A stretch of DNA of 64,000 nt from SVFI01 sp045588655 (GCA_045588655.1 JAZNEP010000059.1:62001-126000); one strand, 5' to 3'; shown: positions 42,475 to 51,486, counted from the first letter of the stretch. The notes: a model not told the origin generated them from the letters alone. Translations and numbers: made by a program.

Positions 42475-43611
42475 TTATAAATCTAACTTTTTAAGATCGA
42501 GATCTTCCTGCACTTTTACCAAATCCTCACGGATTGAAATCTTCTGTGGGCAAGAAGCTTCGCATTTACCGCATTTGATACAATTTTTTGCCTGATGCGC
42601 TTCTCCGATGCCTTCTTCCCAGTTCCATTTGACCACATTGTAGTTCTGGTAAGCAAAATATGTATTCCAAGCACTAAAACATCCCGGAATATCCACTCCT
42701 GCCGGACAAGGCATACAATATCTACAACCGGTACAACCGTTTCTTACACGGGACTGCAATATACTTCTTATTTCTGCAATTACCTGCTGCTCTCTTTCCG
42801 ATAACGGTTTAAAGTCTGTAAATGTCTTCAGATTGTCTTCTACCTGCTGCATCGTAGACATTCCGCTGAGAATGACTTTCACATTTGGGAAGGTTCCTAC
42901 CCAGCGCAGAGCAAACGATGCTGCAGATGCATTTTCATCCAAAGATGCAAATTTATCCATAATTTCCGGTGCAAACGCTGCCAGCGATCCACCTTTAATC
43001 GGCTCCATAATCACGAGCGGAATCCCCTTTTCCATTGCAAGCTCATATCCTTTTACGCCTGCCTGCTCATCCACATCCATGTAATTCAACTGAATCTGTG
43101 CAAAATCCCAATCTCTGTAATTTATAATTTCTTCGAATGCTTCATAGCTGTCATGGAATGAAAATCCGAGATACTTAATCTTTCCTTCTGCTTTAAGCTG
43201 TTCTAAACGTTCTACACAACCAATCTTAAGCATCTCATCCCAACGTTCTTTGTTCATTGCATGCATCAGATAGAAATCAATATAGTCTGTCTGCAATTTT
43301 GACAGCTGCTCATTTAATAATTTATCCACATCTTCTACCGATTTCACAAACCAAACCGGAAGCTTCGTTGCCAAATAAAAAGACTTTCTGTCATATTTTT
43401 TAAGAATATTTCCAACTACGATTTCACTTTGTCCGTCATGATACGGATATGCAGTATCAATGTAATTAACACCTTCTGCAATCGCCTTATCCACCATTCT
43501 CTCTGCTTCGGCTTCATCAATCTTTCCATCCGGCGCAAGTGGAAATCTCATACAACCAAATCCCAAAAGCGAGGTTTCAATTCCTAAATTCTCAAGTTTT
43601 CTTTTTTCCAT
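42475..43611 (-). CDS. Aldo/keto reductase with C-terminal iron-sulfur domain
   Basis: 378 residues. AKR barrel with YIDTAYPYHDGQSE (catalytic Asp/Tyr), TKLPVW (Lys), DFYLMHAMNKE (His) and RWVGTFPNVKVILSGMS. C-terminal tail has CTGCRYCMPCPAGVDIP and CIKCGKCEASCP, two cysteine clusters for [4Fe-4S] centres. This clostridial fused type probably uses ferredoxin-like electron transfer in carbonyl reduction. Length is normal for the fusion. Confidence 0.92.
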   Translation of the reverse strand: MEKRKLENLGIETSLLGFGCMRFPLAPDGKIDEAEAERMVDKAIAEGVNYIDTAYPYHDGQSEIVVGNILKKYDRKSFYLATKLPVWFVKSVEDVDKLLNEQLSKLQTDYIDFYLMHAMNKERWDEMLKIGCVERLEQLKAEGKIKYLGFSFHDSYEAFEEIINYRDWDFAQIQLNYMDVDEQAGVKGYELAMEKGIPLVIMEPIKGGSLAAFAPEIMDKFASLDENASAASFALRWVGTFPNVKVILSGMSTMQQVEDNLKTFTDFKPLSEREQQVIAEIRSILQSRVRNGCTGCRYCMPCPAGVDIPGCFSAWNTYFAYQNYNVVKWNWEEGIGEAHQAKNCIKCGKCEASCPQKISIREDLVKVQEDLDLKKLDL

Positions 43612-43718
43612 AAAAATACCCTTCTCTTTCTACTGAAAATAAGTTTTTCTCTCATTTCATTATACCAATTTTTTGAGCTATGTCTAACCATATTTAGTGA
43701 ATCCTGCTTTTTTGTAGA

Positions 43719-44258
43719 TTATTTCTTCCGACTGTTCATCCACTCTTCTCTTGAAATTGCAAATACCTTAGTAATCTCGTTTGCCTCATCCTCAAACTCT
43801 TCAACTTGCTTACATCCCCAAGAAATCGCGGTTTTATATGACGGCTCATTTGTATATTTCATATAGGAATAAATCATGTTAAATGGAGTATTATTAAAAG
43901 TCCAATCTCTAACTGCAACTGCAGCTTCCTTCGCATATCCTTTTCTTTGCTGATCTCCTCTTATATGATATCCTATTTCAGGTTTTATCTGTCCATTGAT
44001 CATCTGCATGGTTAGCCCACAATCTCCTATCATCTCGCCTGTTTCTTTTAAGCAAACTGCCCATAATCCAAAACTGAATATCTGATATCTTTCTATATTT
44101 CTATTTATCCATCCCCTTACTCTTGCATCATCAAACGTGTATGGATAATGTTGCATTATGTCTGAATCAGCCAAGACTTGATAAAGGGCATCAAAATCCT
44201 TTTCCGTCATATTTCTTAATATTAAACGCTCTGTTTCCATTATCATTCTTTTTTTCAT
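43719..44258 (-). CDS. RimJ/RimL-type GNAT acetyltransferase
   Basis: 179 residues: TERLILRNMTEKDFDALYQ, GEMIGDCGLTMQ, EIGYHIRGDQQRKGYAKEAAVAVRD (CoA loop QQRKGYA) and SYMKYTNEPSYKTAISWGCK. Substrate unknown. Followed on the same strand side by the aldo/keto reductase after a gap of about 100 bases. Confidence 0.83.
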   Translation of the reverse strand: MKKRMIMETERLILRNMTEKDFDALYQVLADSDIMQHYPYTFDDARVRGWINRNIERYQIFSFGLWAVCLKETGEMIGDCGLTMQMINGQIKPEIGYHIRGDQQRKGYAKEAAVAVRDWTFNNTPFNMIYSYMKYTNEPSYKTAISWGCKQVEEFEDEANEITKVFAISREEWMNSRKK

Positions 44259-44316
44259 TTTTTACATACCTTTTCCAGAAATTCAAAGATTCAATTTAAT
44301 ATCTACTTGTATTGAA

Positions 44317-44430
44317 TTATCCACCGACAGGAACCATAGCAATGTCGCATTTTACAGCCTTCGCTTCTTTGACAACATCCATATCTCCGGAAATATAAAT
44401 ACTGTATCTTGCTTCATTATTCTTTTTATA
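44317..44430 (-). pseudogene. C-terminal fragment of an MBL-fold hydrolase
   Basis: Reads YSIYISGDMDVVKEAKAVKC then DIAMVPVGG and stops. YISGD-x-D and DIAMVPVGG are the late strands of metallo-beta-lactamase (UPF0173-like) hydrolases. There is no start and only ~33 codons remain; the frame continues directly from the stop of the preceding gene. Confidence 0.55.
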
Positions 44431-44442
44431 TGTTGATATTTT

Positions 44443-44973
44443 TTATTCTACCAAAATATCTGTAAATGCTCTTGCAACAGCTATGTGTGTCTTAATCTCT
44501 TTCATCAATGGTACTTTTAAACTCAGATTTTCTTTTCTAATAACATTCTCTGTTTTTGCAATGATTTCTTGCGGCGAAGAAATTGCAATATCATCCAGCG
44601 AGCAAAAACCCGCTTTATAATAAAGCATTGCTCTCGTACTTTTTACTCCTGGCAACTGATACAATTCCTGAAAAGATTGTGTCTCATCAGGGTTTTTGCA
44701 AATAGAAGAAATTTCTCTTAACTTCGTCGGTTTTATATCGTACAGAGCTAGAAATGCTTTAAAAAGATTTACCATCTCAATATCCTTTAACCCTGCATCT
44801 AATAAATTCTCATCGGATAATTTCATGCAATCGGACTTTGTATAGCATCCCATTTTTTTTAGATTTTCTACAAGGGTGTATTTGTATGGGATTAAAGAAT
44901 AATATCTTGTTAAAATACAATCCTCGTTCAATAACTCCTTAATTGCATCTATCTTATAATCAGCATTCCACAT
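44443..44973 (-). CDS. Helix-hairpin-helix protein, function unknown
   Basis: 176 residues. The middle has LYQLPGVKSTRAMLYYKAGF followed by CSLDDIAISSPQEI, a helix-hairpin-helix repeat of the DUF4332 type; an earlier KMGCYTKSDCMKLSDENLL looks like another. Possibly binds DNA non-specifically or mediates protein contacts. AAGGAGAG precedes the ATG. Standalone, with an MBL-hydrolase fragment behind it. Confidence 0.6.
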   Translation of the reverse strand: MWNADYKIDAIKELLNEDCILTRYYSLIPYKYTLVENLKKMGCYTKSDCMKLSDENLLDAGLKDIEMVNLFKAFLALYDIKPTKLREISSICKNPDETQSFQELYQLPGVKSTRAMLYYKAGFCSLDDIAISSPQEIIAKTENVIRKENLSLKVPLMKEIKTHIAVARAFTDILVE

Positions 44974-45053
44974 AACACACTCTCCTTCATTATCTTTTGA
45001 ATAAAACTTGATTTGTCACTAATATAAACAAAAACCTTCCCTGTACTTTGGCC

Positions 45054-45722
45054 TTAAATAATTTTTATAATGTCCAATGGTGTTTCAATATGCTCAAAAT
45101 CAGATTTTCTTCGTGCTGGTTGATTTGTGCCTTCTTTAAGATACCACACTGCTTGTACAGCTTTCATTCCAAGTGTTTCTGCAGCCTCCAACTCATTACT
45201 TCCACCATCTCCTACATATAGACACTCATCCGCTTTGACATCTAGTTTTTCTATACATTTTTTAAATATAGTAGGATTCGGTTTTTGTATTCCTTCATCA
45301 TAAGACAAACATGTGGCGTCAAAAAAAGGATACAAAATACTATTCTTAATAACTATTGCTTCTTCTGAAAAGCAATTACTGATTAATCCAATTAACATTC
45401 CCTTTTCCTTCAACGCTCTTAACATCGGGATAATTTCCACATGTAGGTGTTCAAAGGCTTCTTCTTTACAACGAATACGCTTATTTACAATATAATTCAT
45501 TTTTTCCATAGAAAAACAATTATTTTCTCTAAGAATCTTTTCCAAAAGTTCTTCTAAAGTAATTTTACCTATAGTTCTATTTTCTTCTTCTGCGCGCCAT
45601 ATTTCTTGGAATTTTTCTTCCTCAATACCAGCATCAAACGCCATCTGAGTTCCAAAGTACAAAGGACTATCAAAAAGAGTTATAAGAGTCTCATACATAT
45701 CAAATATCACAGCTTTTATCAT
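45054..45722 (-). CDS. HAD-superfamily hydrolase
   Basis: About 222 residues: motif I AVIFDMYETLIT (nucleophile Asp, with Y in place of the usual D/G start), motif II IGLISNCF, motif III Lys in EGIQKPNP, motif IV YVGDGGSNELEAAETLG. Small helical cap (type I) as in YjjG/phosphoglycolate-phosphatase-like enzymes. Substrate unknown. ATG at 45722 lies 8 bases after GGAGG. Confidence 0.87.
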   Translation of the reverse strand: MIKAVIFDMYETLITLFDSPLYFGTQMAFDAGIEEEKFQEIWRAEEENRTIGKITLEELLEKILRENNCFSMEKMNYIVNKRIRCKEEAFEHLHVEIIPMLRALKEKGMLIGLISNCFSEEAIVIKNSILYPFFDATCLSYDEGIQKPNPTIFKKCIEKLDVKADECLYVGDGGSNELEAAETLGMKAVQAVWYLKEGTNQPARRKSDFEHIETPLDIIKII

Positions 45723-45744
45723 TTGCACAGCCTCCGTAAAATTT

Positions 45745-45822
45745 AAAAAGCCCCTGCAAAGACAAAATACCCGGCGTACAAATCTTTGATTTGTGCAATG
45801 GGTGTATTTCGCTCTGCGAGGC
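45745..45822 (-). terminator. Long hairpin terminator between two genes
   Basis: A minus-strand stem of about 30 imperfect pairs: GCCTCGCAGAGCGAAATAC opposite GTATTTTGTCTTTGCAGGGGC (shown in parts), with inner ACAAATC/GATTTGT and a five-U tail. Longer than an ordinary terminator, so it may be a structured RNA. Confidence 0.6.
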
Positions 45823-45871
45823 TATAAATTATAATTTTTTCAGTTTGTTTGAAAGATGTAGCGATAACAGC

Positions 45872-46690
45872 CTATATATTCCCTTTACTCAAGCACTGAA
45901 GTATCGCATTTCTATACTCCTCATGATGAGGCATACCACCACCAAAACTACCTACTTTAGGAATCATAAGCTTGAAATAATCTCCATTTTTCATGGTAAT
46001 TACACAATTTAATGATCCAGCCATGCCTTTTTTCACTTTACAACTTTCAACATCATCCAAAGCAAAGCATTTACACAAACTACCTAAGGAAATAGGTTCA
46101 GTTAGTGTTTGTATCTTCATATTGCTTGAAACCGGAACCTTATTAAACTCATAATAATATTTAGATACTCCACAATCCGCCACTACTAGAGAACGTTGTG
46201 TAATACCCAGATACATGTCATAGGTTGCATGTTTTGTCTTCCGAACTGATACGATACTACCATCTTCTGCCGGACGAACATCATCCTCTGTAAGCACACA
46301 TTTATCAAAAATACAGCTTGCAGAAGATTCTTTCGTTATAGTGCGTATACCTGCAATCAAAGTTTCGCCTGCCGGAATATACTTCTCTAAGGCCACTCGC
46401 ATATTTGCCTCATTACAAATATCATTTCCGCCTGTTACCACAGTCCCACCTTTGCTTTTCTTGCCCTTAATAATCATAGGTAACGCATGTCCAAATGCCA
46501 TTACAAGGAAAAACACACCTACCAAAACAACAATCTTTAAAATTTCCACAATCGTTTTATCCACTGGTGTCGCTCCTTTGATTGAGACATAAATGAAACC
46601 AGACACAACAAAACACACTGTAGCAATCAAAAGACTCACTACAAAGGAAATAACCGCTCTTTTACCGCCTTGATTACCATTCTTATTCAT
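45872..46690 (-). CDS. Two-helix membrane protein with soluble domain, unknown
   Basis: 272 residues. Two membrane segments near the N-terminus (VVSLLIATVCFVVSGFIYVS and a second at ~45-65), then a soluble ~200-residue region beginning after KKSKGG. The soluble part is beta-rich with TYDMYLGITQRSLVVADC, resembling a PH-like/YcxB-type lipid or protein-binding domain, but this is a guess. AAAGGA precedes the ATG. Confidence 0.6.
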   Translation of the reverse strand: MNKNGNQGGKRAVISFVVSLLIATVCFVVSGFIYVSIKGATPVDKTIVEILKIVVLVGVFFLVMAFGHALPMIIKGKKSKGGTVVTGGNDICNEANMRVALEKYIPAGETLIAGIRTITKESSASCIFDKCVLTEDDVRPAEDGSIVSVRKTKHATYDMYLGITQRSLVVADCGVSKYYYEFNKVPVSSNMKIQTLTEPISLGSLCKCFALDDVESCKVKKGMAGSLNCVITMKNGDYFKLMIPKVGSFGGGMPHHEEYRNAILQCLSKGNI

Positions 46691-46818
46691 ATTATAGTGT
46701 CCTTTCTACCAAAATCTTTCTCATTGTATCATAATACGAACATTCGCTTCAACTGTTTTCCACTATAATCCAAACTGCCTTTTTTATAAAGTGAGAATTC
46801 AAATCATCTGTTGTTTTC

Positions 46819-46845
46819 AATCTCTTCACAAAACTGAATTTTTCG
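46819..46845. repeat. 27-bp direct repeat, left copy
   Basis: CAATCTCTTCACAAAACTG and onward to TTTTTC; 25 of 27 bases match 47597-47623 in direct orientation. In one minus frame both copies encode EKFSFxxRL. Confidence 0.7.
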
Positions 46846-46858
46846 CTTGCCATCTCAT

Positions 46859-47560
46859 TTATAAAGCATTCCAATATACAAAGAAAATCAGCACACATCC
46901 CCATGCATTTCCTGTTTTTTTGCGAACCATCAACATACCATAAATTAAAAATATTGTACACAACATTTCAATAATAGCATCCGGCGTTACACCTATTGCA
47001 CCATGCACAACAATACACATTATTGCACAAACAAATGCTCCCCAGTCCCAAAATCTGCTCTTTGACGGAAAACGCTCGCTAATTTTGTCTGAAATGACAA
47101 CATAATTGAATCCCTCAAAAAATCCCCAACATATAGCAATAATTAACATTCCGACAATGTTATAAGGGAAACTGCTTCTCACCACTTCATATGTAAAATT
47201 AACATCAGAAAACGGAAACCATGCATGAACATTTCCAGCAATTAAGTTATATACAAAATCCGGAACACAACATAATACACTTAATGCTAAGGTTAATACC
47301 AGTTTTTTACTATGTAATCCGTACGCGAAAAAACTTTCCTTTCGCATAATTGATACAATAGATATTCCCAAACCGGCGAGCCCGAACTGGAACAGTCCGC
47401 CCATAAATAATACCCTTAAAACTATATTAATATCAGGATTATAAGCAATTCCATTTATTTTACTGTTAAAAATCATATAAATTCCCAAACTCAACATGGA
47501 AATTATCAAGATAATCCACAAATCAATATCTAGTTGTTTCTTTCGCTCTTTCGTTAACAT
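46859..47560 (-). CDS. CPBP-like membrane protein
   Basis: About 233 residues with 6-7 membrane segments. The order IICWGFFEGFNYVVISDKI (as AICWGFFEGFNYV), FVCAIMCIVVHGAIGV and GNAWGCVLIFFVYWN follows the CPBP/Abi metalloprotease-like fold, but the EExxxR pair is replaced by FEGFNYV, so it is probably non-catalytic or divergent. ATG 47560 has GGAGG. The gene sits between two copies of a 27-bp direct repeat. Confidence 0.6.
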   Translation of the reverse strand: MLTKERKKQLDIDLWIILIISMLSLGIYMIFNSKINGIAYNPDINIVLRVLFMGGLFQFGLAGLGISIVSIMRKESFFAYGLHSKKLVLTLALSVLCCVPDFVYNLIAGNVHAWFPFSDVNFTYEVVRSSFPYNIVGMLIIAICWGFFEGFNYVVISDKISERFPSKSRFWDWGAFVCAIMCIVVHGAIGVTPDAIIEMLCTIFLIYGMLMVRKKTGNAWGCVLIFFVYWNAL

Positions 47561-47596
47561 TTTAATCCTCCAGTAAATTCGATTCTTACAGGCTCT

Positions 47597-47623
47597 CAAT
47601 CTCTCCGCAAAACTGAATTTTTC
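47597..47623. repeat. 27-bp direct repeat, right copy
   Basis: Right-hand partner of 46819-46845; together they bracket the CPBP-like gene and its ribosome site (unit spacing 778 bases). Confidence 0.7.
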
Positions 47624-47706
47624 AAGTGGCTAACAAAATGAATATATACAATCTTCTTGTCCTAAAGTATAGGTACACTCGATTATTTCAGCTGGTTTCA
47701 TTTTCT

Positions 47707-47928
47707 CTATATATAATTGAATTCTCGCGTTAATTCAAATGCCTCTTCTGAAGTAGTATATTGATTTGTCTTATCTGGCTCCCATTCGTGCAAATCAACA
47801 TCAACACTTATTTTCAGTCCGGTCTCTCTTGAAATTATCGCTGCTGTTTGTAAGGCTCTTGTATACGGAGATGGAACAATTAACTGTGCCGATTTTAACC
47901 TTTCATCAATCGCTTCCTTTAAACAATT
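47707..47928 (-). pseudogene. Histidine phosphatase fragment
   Basis: An uninterrupted frame without a start reads KEAIDERLKSAQLIVPSPYT, RALQTAAIISRETGLKI, then DVDLHEWEPDKTNQ and stops after EFNYI. The N-terminal RHG motif and the C-terminal catalytic HG are both missing. It is the middle of a phosphoglycerate-mutase-like protein. Confidence 0.75.
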
Positions 47929-47967
47929 TCAAATTCCCAAATTGGACTTCGTCGATATCCCGCTAAC

Positions 47968-48579
47968 TCAAAAGATATATAGTAGCCTTGAAAGGGCAAA
48001 CAACAGTAGACTTACCATCAGTGCAAGTGCTGGTACCCAGGCTAAAATCACGTAATTTGTGTTTAAATCATTGATAAACTGTAGTTTACTGATATACCAC
48101 AGGTTATCACGCTTCTCCAGTACGCCTGTTATCTTGATAGGAACGCGGAAACGCCAAATATCCAGTCTAATCTGTCCCCTCATTACAAAGTAGAGGGCAT
48201 CTCCTGCTTGGCTAAGGGCGGTGCGCTCAACATCTAATACCAACTGTCCCCAGTATTTCCAATCACCTTGCAATAGGCATTTAGCCCCTTCCCGACCGTA
48301 AAATATTTCACTTTGGTTGGTTCCCAAAATCAGAAGTTCTTCCGCCAACATTGTTTCATCGATACAAGCATCCGCTTGTTCAGGATCCCTCTTTTCATAA
48401 TATGCATTTAGCTGTCTTAGTGGACGCAAAGCGTCCTCTCGCAGTTCTAACGAAAGTGTATCTCCTTTTATTTCTCTAGGAGTAGCCCATTCTCGGCGGC
48501 TCTCCAACCAGAGACGGAAGAGAAAATAAATCAAAACCAGTATAAAAAATACCACGAATCCTCCTGTAATATATATCAT
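47968..48579 (-). CDS. Membrane protein with NTF2/SnoaL-like domain
   Basis: 203 residues: N-terminal membrane helix (FVVFFILVLIYFLFRLWL), a soluble domain of ~130 residues with alternating strands (ADACIDETMLAEELLILGTN, DALYFVMRGQIRLDIWRFRV, WYISKLQFIND) that fits an NTF2-like cone, and a C-terminal membrane helix. No enzyme motif. GGAG lies ~11 bases before the ATG. Codon choice appears more GC-rich than adjacent fragments, suggesting a different origin. Confidence 0.6.
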   Translation of the reverse strand: MIYITGGFVVFFILVLIYFLFRLWLESRREWATPREIKGDTLSLELREDALRPLRQLNAYYEKRDPEQADACIDETMLAEELLILGTNQSEIFYGREGAKCLLQGDWKYWGQLVLDVERTALSQAGDALYFVMRGQIRLDIWRFRVPIKITGVLEKRDNLWYISKLQFINDLNTNYVILAWVPALALMVSLLLFALSRLLYIF

Positions 48580-48630
48580 CTTACATCATTCTCCTTTTTG
48601 TTCTTTATTGACATATATCTAAATATTTAA

Positions 48631-49269
48631 TTACTCCGTCAACTTCAAATAATCACCTGTGTTCGACCTTCCCAAGATTGAACCGTAAAGTGTATACCCC
48701 ATTGCTTTTTTTACTTCTCGCATTTTTTCTTCTCCTACTAGCATTTCGAGTAATTGAAAAGCCACACCTACAGCCGTTTCCGGACAGGATGATGTAATGA
48801 TATTTCCATCTACTACAATAGGTTCATTTACTATATTTACACCATACTCTGCTAACTCCTGCTGTGTTTTTCCATTATCCAGATGATAAACCGTTGCTCT
48901 TTTTCCTTTTAAAATACCACTTTCAGCTAGAGCAAATGCCGCTACGCATACAGTTGCAATGGGTTTTCCCTGTTCATGAAATGCACGAATTAAATCTTGT
49001 GTCTTAGGATGGAATGCCTCCTCCTTGAATCCAAACTCTCGAAATCCACCTGGAATTGCAAGCGCATCATAATCACTCACATCTACTTCATCTATCAAAA
49101 CATCCATTTGAACAATAACACTAAATGTACTTATTACATTCTTCTGAAAACCACAAGTATGCACATGTACATCATTCCCAAAACTTTCTCTAGCCCATCC
49201 CATTACATCAATAAACACACTAACTTCCATTGTTTCAAACGCTTTTGCACATAATAATAATACTTTCAT
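48631..49269 (-). CDS. DJ-1/PfpI-family protein
   Basis: About 212 residues: KVLLLCAKAFETMEVSVFID, DYDALAIPGGFREFGF, and the nucleophile elbow IATVCVAAFALAESGILKGK with Cys in V-C-V-A-A; Glu in the FETME region. DJ-1/PfpI proteins act as deglycases, chaperones or amidotransferase-like enzymes; the closest type is the 4-methyl-5-thiazole monophosphate (ThiJ)-like group. Start at 49269 follows AAAGGA. A glycosyltransferase fragment lies 14 bases upstream. Confidence 0.87.
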   Translation of the reverse strand: MKVLLLCAKAFETMEVSVFIDVMGWARESFGNDVHVHTCGFQKNVISTFSVIVQMDVLIDEVDVSDYDALAIPGGFREFGFKEEAFHPKTQDLIRAFHEQGKPIATVCVAAFALAESGILKGKRATVYHLDNGKTQQELAEYGVNIVNEPIVVDGNIITSSCPETAVGVAFQLLEMLVGEEKMREVKKAMGYTLYGSILGRSNTGDYLKLTE

Positions 49270-49282
49270 TTCTATCCTTTCT

Positions 49283-49378
49283 TTATGCCAAACGATTATT
49301 TCGAACCTTTGCAATACATCTCTCTATATACTTTTCTTCATTATGTGCCGGTATTATTACCGAAATATGTACCATCAT
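49283..49378 (-). pseudogene. N-terminal fragment of a family 2 glycosyltransferase
   Basis: A 31-codon ORF behind a good GGAGG site: MMVHISVIIPAHNEEKYIER then CIAKVRNNRLA-stop. SVIIPAHNEE-YI-RCI is the unmistakable start of a GT2 family domain; everything downstream is missing. It still has its ribosome site and stops just before the PfpI gene. Confidence 0.8.
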
Positions 49379-49415
49379 TTTATCCTCCTGCGAATCTGTC
49401 TGCTTCATCCATGAT

Positions 49416-49907
49416 TTAACGCAGCTCGTCAATGAATCTCTGCATACGGTACGTTACCAATTCGTCCTCTTTCATGGCAATTAATTCACTTCTTTTTATC
49501 CATTTGTATGCAACAGTTTCACCCTCTTGCAAGCGAATATTCTTCTTATCCCAATCCGTAATGCACATATATTCAACGTAAACGCTATGTTTTTCTTTGT
49601 CAGCAATTCTTCCAACTTCTATCAATTCGGATGCAATTATCCCTGTTTCTTCTTCTAATTCACGACGTGCACACGTAATAGGCGTTTCTCCTTGAAGCGC
49701 AGATCCTCCTGCTGTCGCTTCCCACATACCACCATAGTGTTTTCGATGATCACGTTGCATAAGCAGGTATGTCCCGTCAACATGCTTTACTAAAATATCG
49801 CAAACCAAATGAAAAATATCATCAGGAAACGAAGCCTCTTCACCTCTTACCAGTGTAATCCCATCTAATTTGTTAAAGTCAGCATTATATGCATCCCACA
49901 GTTCCAT
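49416..49907 (-). CDS. Nudix hydrolase (isopentenyl-diphosphate isomerase-like fold)
   Basis: 163 residues; WDAYNADFNKLDG at the N-terminus, GMWEATAGGSALQGETPITC then ARRELEEETGI, a Nudix box with the order A-G-G-S-A-x-x-G-E and RELEEETGI. YLLMQRDHRKHYGGMWE is typical of the group with Idi/YfcD. Substrate unknown. GGAGGAGAG precedes the ATG. Confidence 0.87.
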   Translation of the reverse strand: MELWDAYNADFNKLDGITLVRGEEASFPDDIFHLVCDILVKHVDGTYLLMQRDHRKHYGGMWEATAGGSALQGETPITCARRELEEETGIIASELIEVGRIADKEKHSVYVEYMCITDWDKKNIRLQEGETVAYKWIKRSELIAMKEDELVTYRMQRFIDELR

Positions 49908-49940
49908 TTTCTCTCCTCCATCTATTTTCTATCTCACATA

Positions 49941-50726
49941 TTATCTTCTTCCTAATAAAAACCGTTTTCGGTACTTCAGCTGCGCATATTCCGAAATACT
50001 TTTCATGTAAATCACATCATAGGCGCCTCCGACTGCTCCTACCACCGGTATCCCTTGTAAAAATTTCATATACAAAAGCTCCTTTGAGAGAGCTCCTGCT
50101 GCTTTCTGAATCTGTTTTTTCTTATCAAATTCAGCCGGTAATACCGGATCTGCAGCATAATAGTCGATTTCTGCATTTATTTTTTTTATTTTATTTCCAT
50201 ATGAAACTGCACCTTCAATCAACATCAAAATATAATATTGTTCTTCCTCTGTATCATATGTGAATCCATAACTTAGCGCAATTTCATAGATATTTCGCAA
50301 CACCATTCCCGTAAAAAGCGGAATATCCGGAAGGCCCACTCCCACCAGACCCATTCCGATTCCTGACACACCGGAAATAATCAAATTTTGATTTCCGGAC
50401 GCCTGTGCTTCCTTTGAAAATGCCCGAAGTGTTTTTCTGCTATGCTGCACCTCGTCTGCAAAATTATTCACTATGTATTTTTTTTCTTTTTTCTCTTTTT
50501 GATAGGTCTTTTCAATGACCGATGTTCCTTTTTCAAATATAGTAGAAAACGCTTTTTCAAATGCCGCATCCAGCATACCTTGCATTTTCGCCGGAATTTT
50601 ATCTTCCAACATATTGTTTAACTTGCTATCCTTCTTCTGCGCGCGTTTTTCTATAAACTTTTCTTCTTTTCGATTTAACATCTGCCATTCTTTTTCAAGC
50701 GCCGTTTTCTTCTGAAACATTGGCAT
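49941..50726 (-). CDS. ecsC: EcsC-family protein
   Basis: About 261 residues: a basic coiled-coil N-terminus (LNRKEEKFIEKRAQKKD), helices with TIFEKGTSVIEKTY, then a glycine-rich hydrophobic stretch ISGVSGIGMGLVGVGLPDIP and a second one FLQGIPVVGAVGGAYDVI. This matches EcsC of the Bacillus ecsABC locus, whose biochemical role is unknown; no ecsAB ABC genes are adjacent. ATG 50726 follows AAGGAG. Confidence 0.85.
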   Translation of the reverse strand: MPMFQKKTALEKEWQMLNRKEEKFIEKRAQKKDSKLNNMLEDKIPAKMQGMLDAAFEKAFSTIFEKGTSVIEKTYQKEKKEKKYIVNNFADEVQHSRKTLRAFSKEAQASGNQNLIISGVSGIGMGLVGVGLPDIPLFTGMVLRNIYEIALSYGFTYDTEEEQYYILMLIEGAVSYGNKIKKINAEIDYYAADPVLPAEFDKKKQIQKAAGALSKELLYMKFLQGIPVVGAVGGAYDVIYMKSISEYAQLKYRKRFLLGRR

Positions 50727-50747
50727 GGTTGACTCCTTTTTCATAAT

Positions 50748-51353
50748 TTAATATCCTAAAACTTCATTTATCAAGACTATTTCGACATCTCCTGCCATCG
50801 GTTTTTCCCACAATACCGACAGTCCCCGACATATTCTCTCCGGGCTGTCACAATCATAGCACTTGTCTGCTTTTTGTGCGCAAGGTGTTTTTCTATTCAA
50901 TCGTTTTGCATTCAGCGGTCCCGCTATATTTCTGGCGCGATACAATGCACTTTCATAATCCTTTTCTACTTTATTTTTTCCTACTATTAAATATACTTTT
51001 TTATGTCCGTAAAAAATGGCTGCAACACGATTTCCAACATTGTCTATATTAATAATCTCTCCTGTTTCGGCTAAACCGTTCACGGAAGAAATATATATCT
51101 CTGCTTCCTTCGCTTCCTTACGAACGTCTGCATCTGTTTTGTCCTTCGGGATTCGGTGATGCCAGCTTATGTTATTGCTTGTTGCTAACACGTCATACAA
51201 TCCCATCTGCTCAATCGTTACAGATCCCCCAAACCCTACTGTTTTTTCTATAATCCGGGCAGACAGATAATTGTTAGCTTCCTGCGCACATTCAAAACAA
51301 ACCACGGTATATCCTTTTTTTTCTAAATTTCTTTTTACATTTCCAAAATCCAT
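50748..51353 (-). CDS. LUD-domain (LutC/YkgG-like) protein
   Basis: About 201 residues starting MDFGNVKRNLEKKGYTVVCF. The LUD fold is shown by VGFGGSVTIEQMGLYDVL, ISSVNGLAETGEIINIDNVGNRVAAIFYGHKKVYLIVGKNK split over strands, and a C-terminal CAQKADKCYDCDSPERIC cysteine cluster. LUD proteins take part in lactate utilisation; the standalone clostridial form is uncharacterised. Start at 51353 behind GGGAAGG. Ends just before the EcsC gene (22 bases). Confidence 0.85.
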   Translation of the reverse strand: MDFGNVKRNLEKKGYTVVCFECAQEANNYLSARIIEKTVGFGGSVTIEQMGLYDVLATSNNISWHHRIPKDKTDADVRKEAKEAEIYISSVNGLAETGEIINIDNVGNRVAAIFYGHKKVYLIVGKNKVEKDYESALYRARNIAGPLNAKRLNRKTPCAQKADKCYDCDSPERICRGLSVLWEKPMAGDVEIVLINEVLGY

Positions 51354-51486
51354 ATTTTTTACCTTCCCATCTTGCTGATTATTCCATATTATCACAAAAA
51401 ATAGCTCAACGCCAACGCGTTGAACCATCTTTATCTTAAGCAAAATCGAATATCTCTTCTATCAATCAATGCGTAAATAGGTATAA

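Noticed and set aside
46749..46961. A 70-codon minus-strand ORF overlapping the CPBP-like gene
   Set aside because: Mostly overlaps the other gene in another frame and lacks a ribosome site; its only notable part is the 27-bp repeat.
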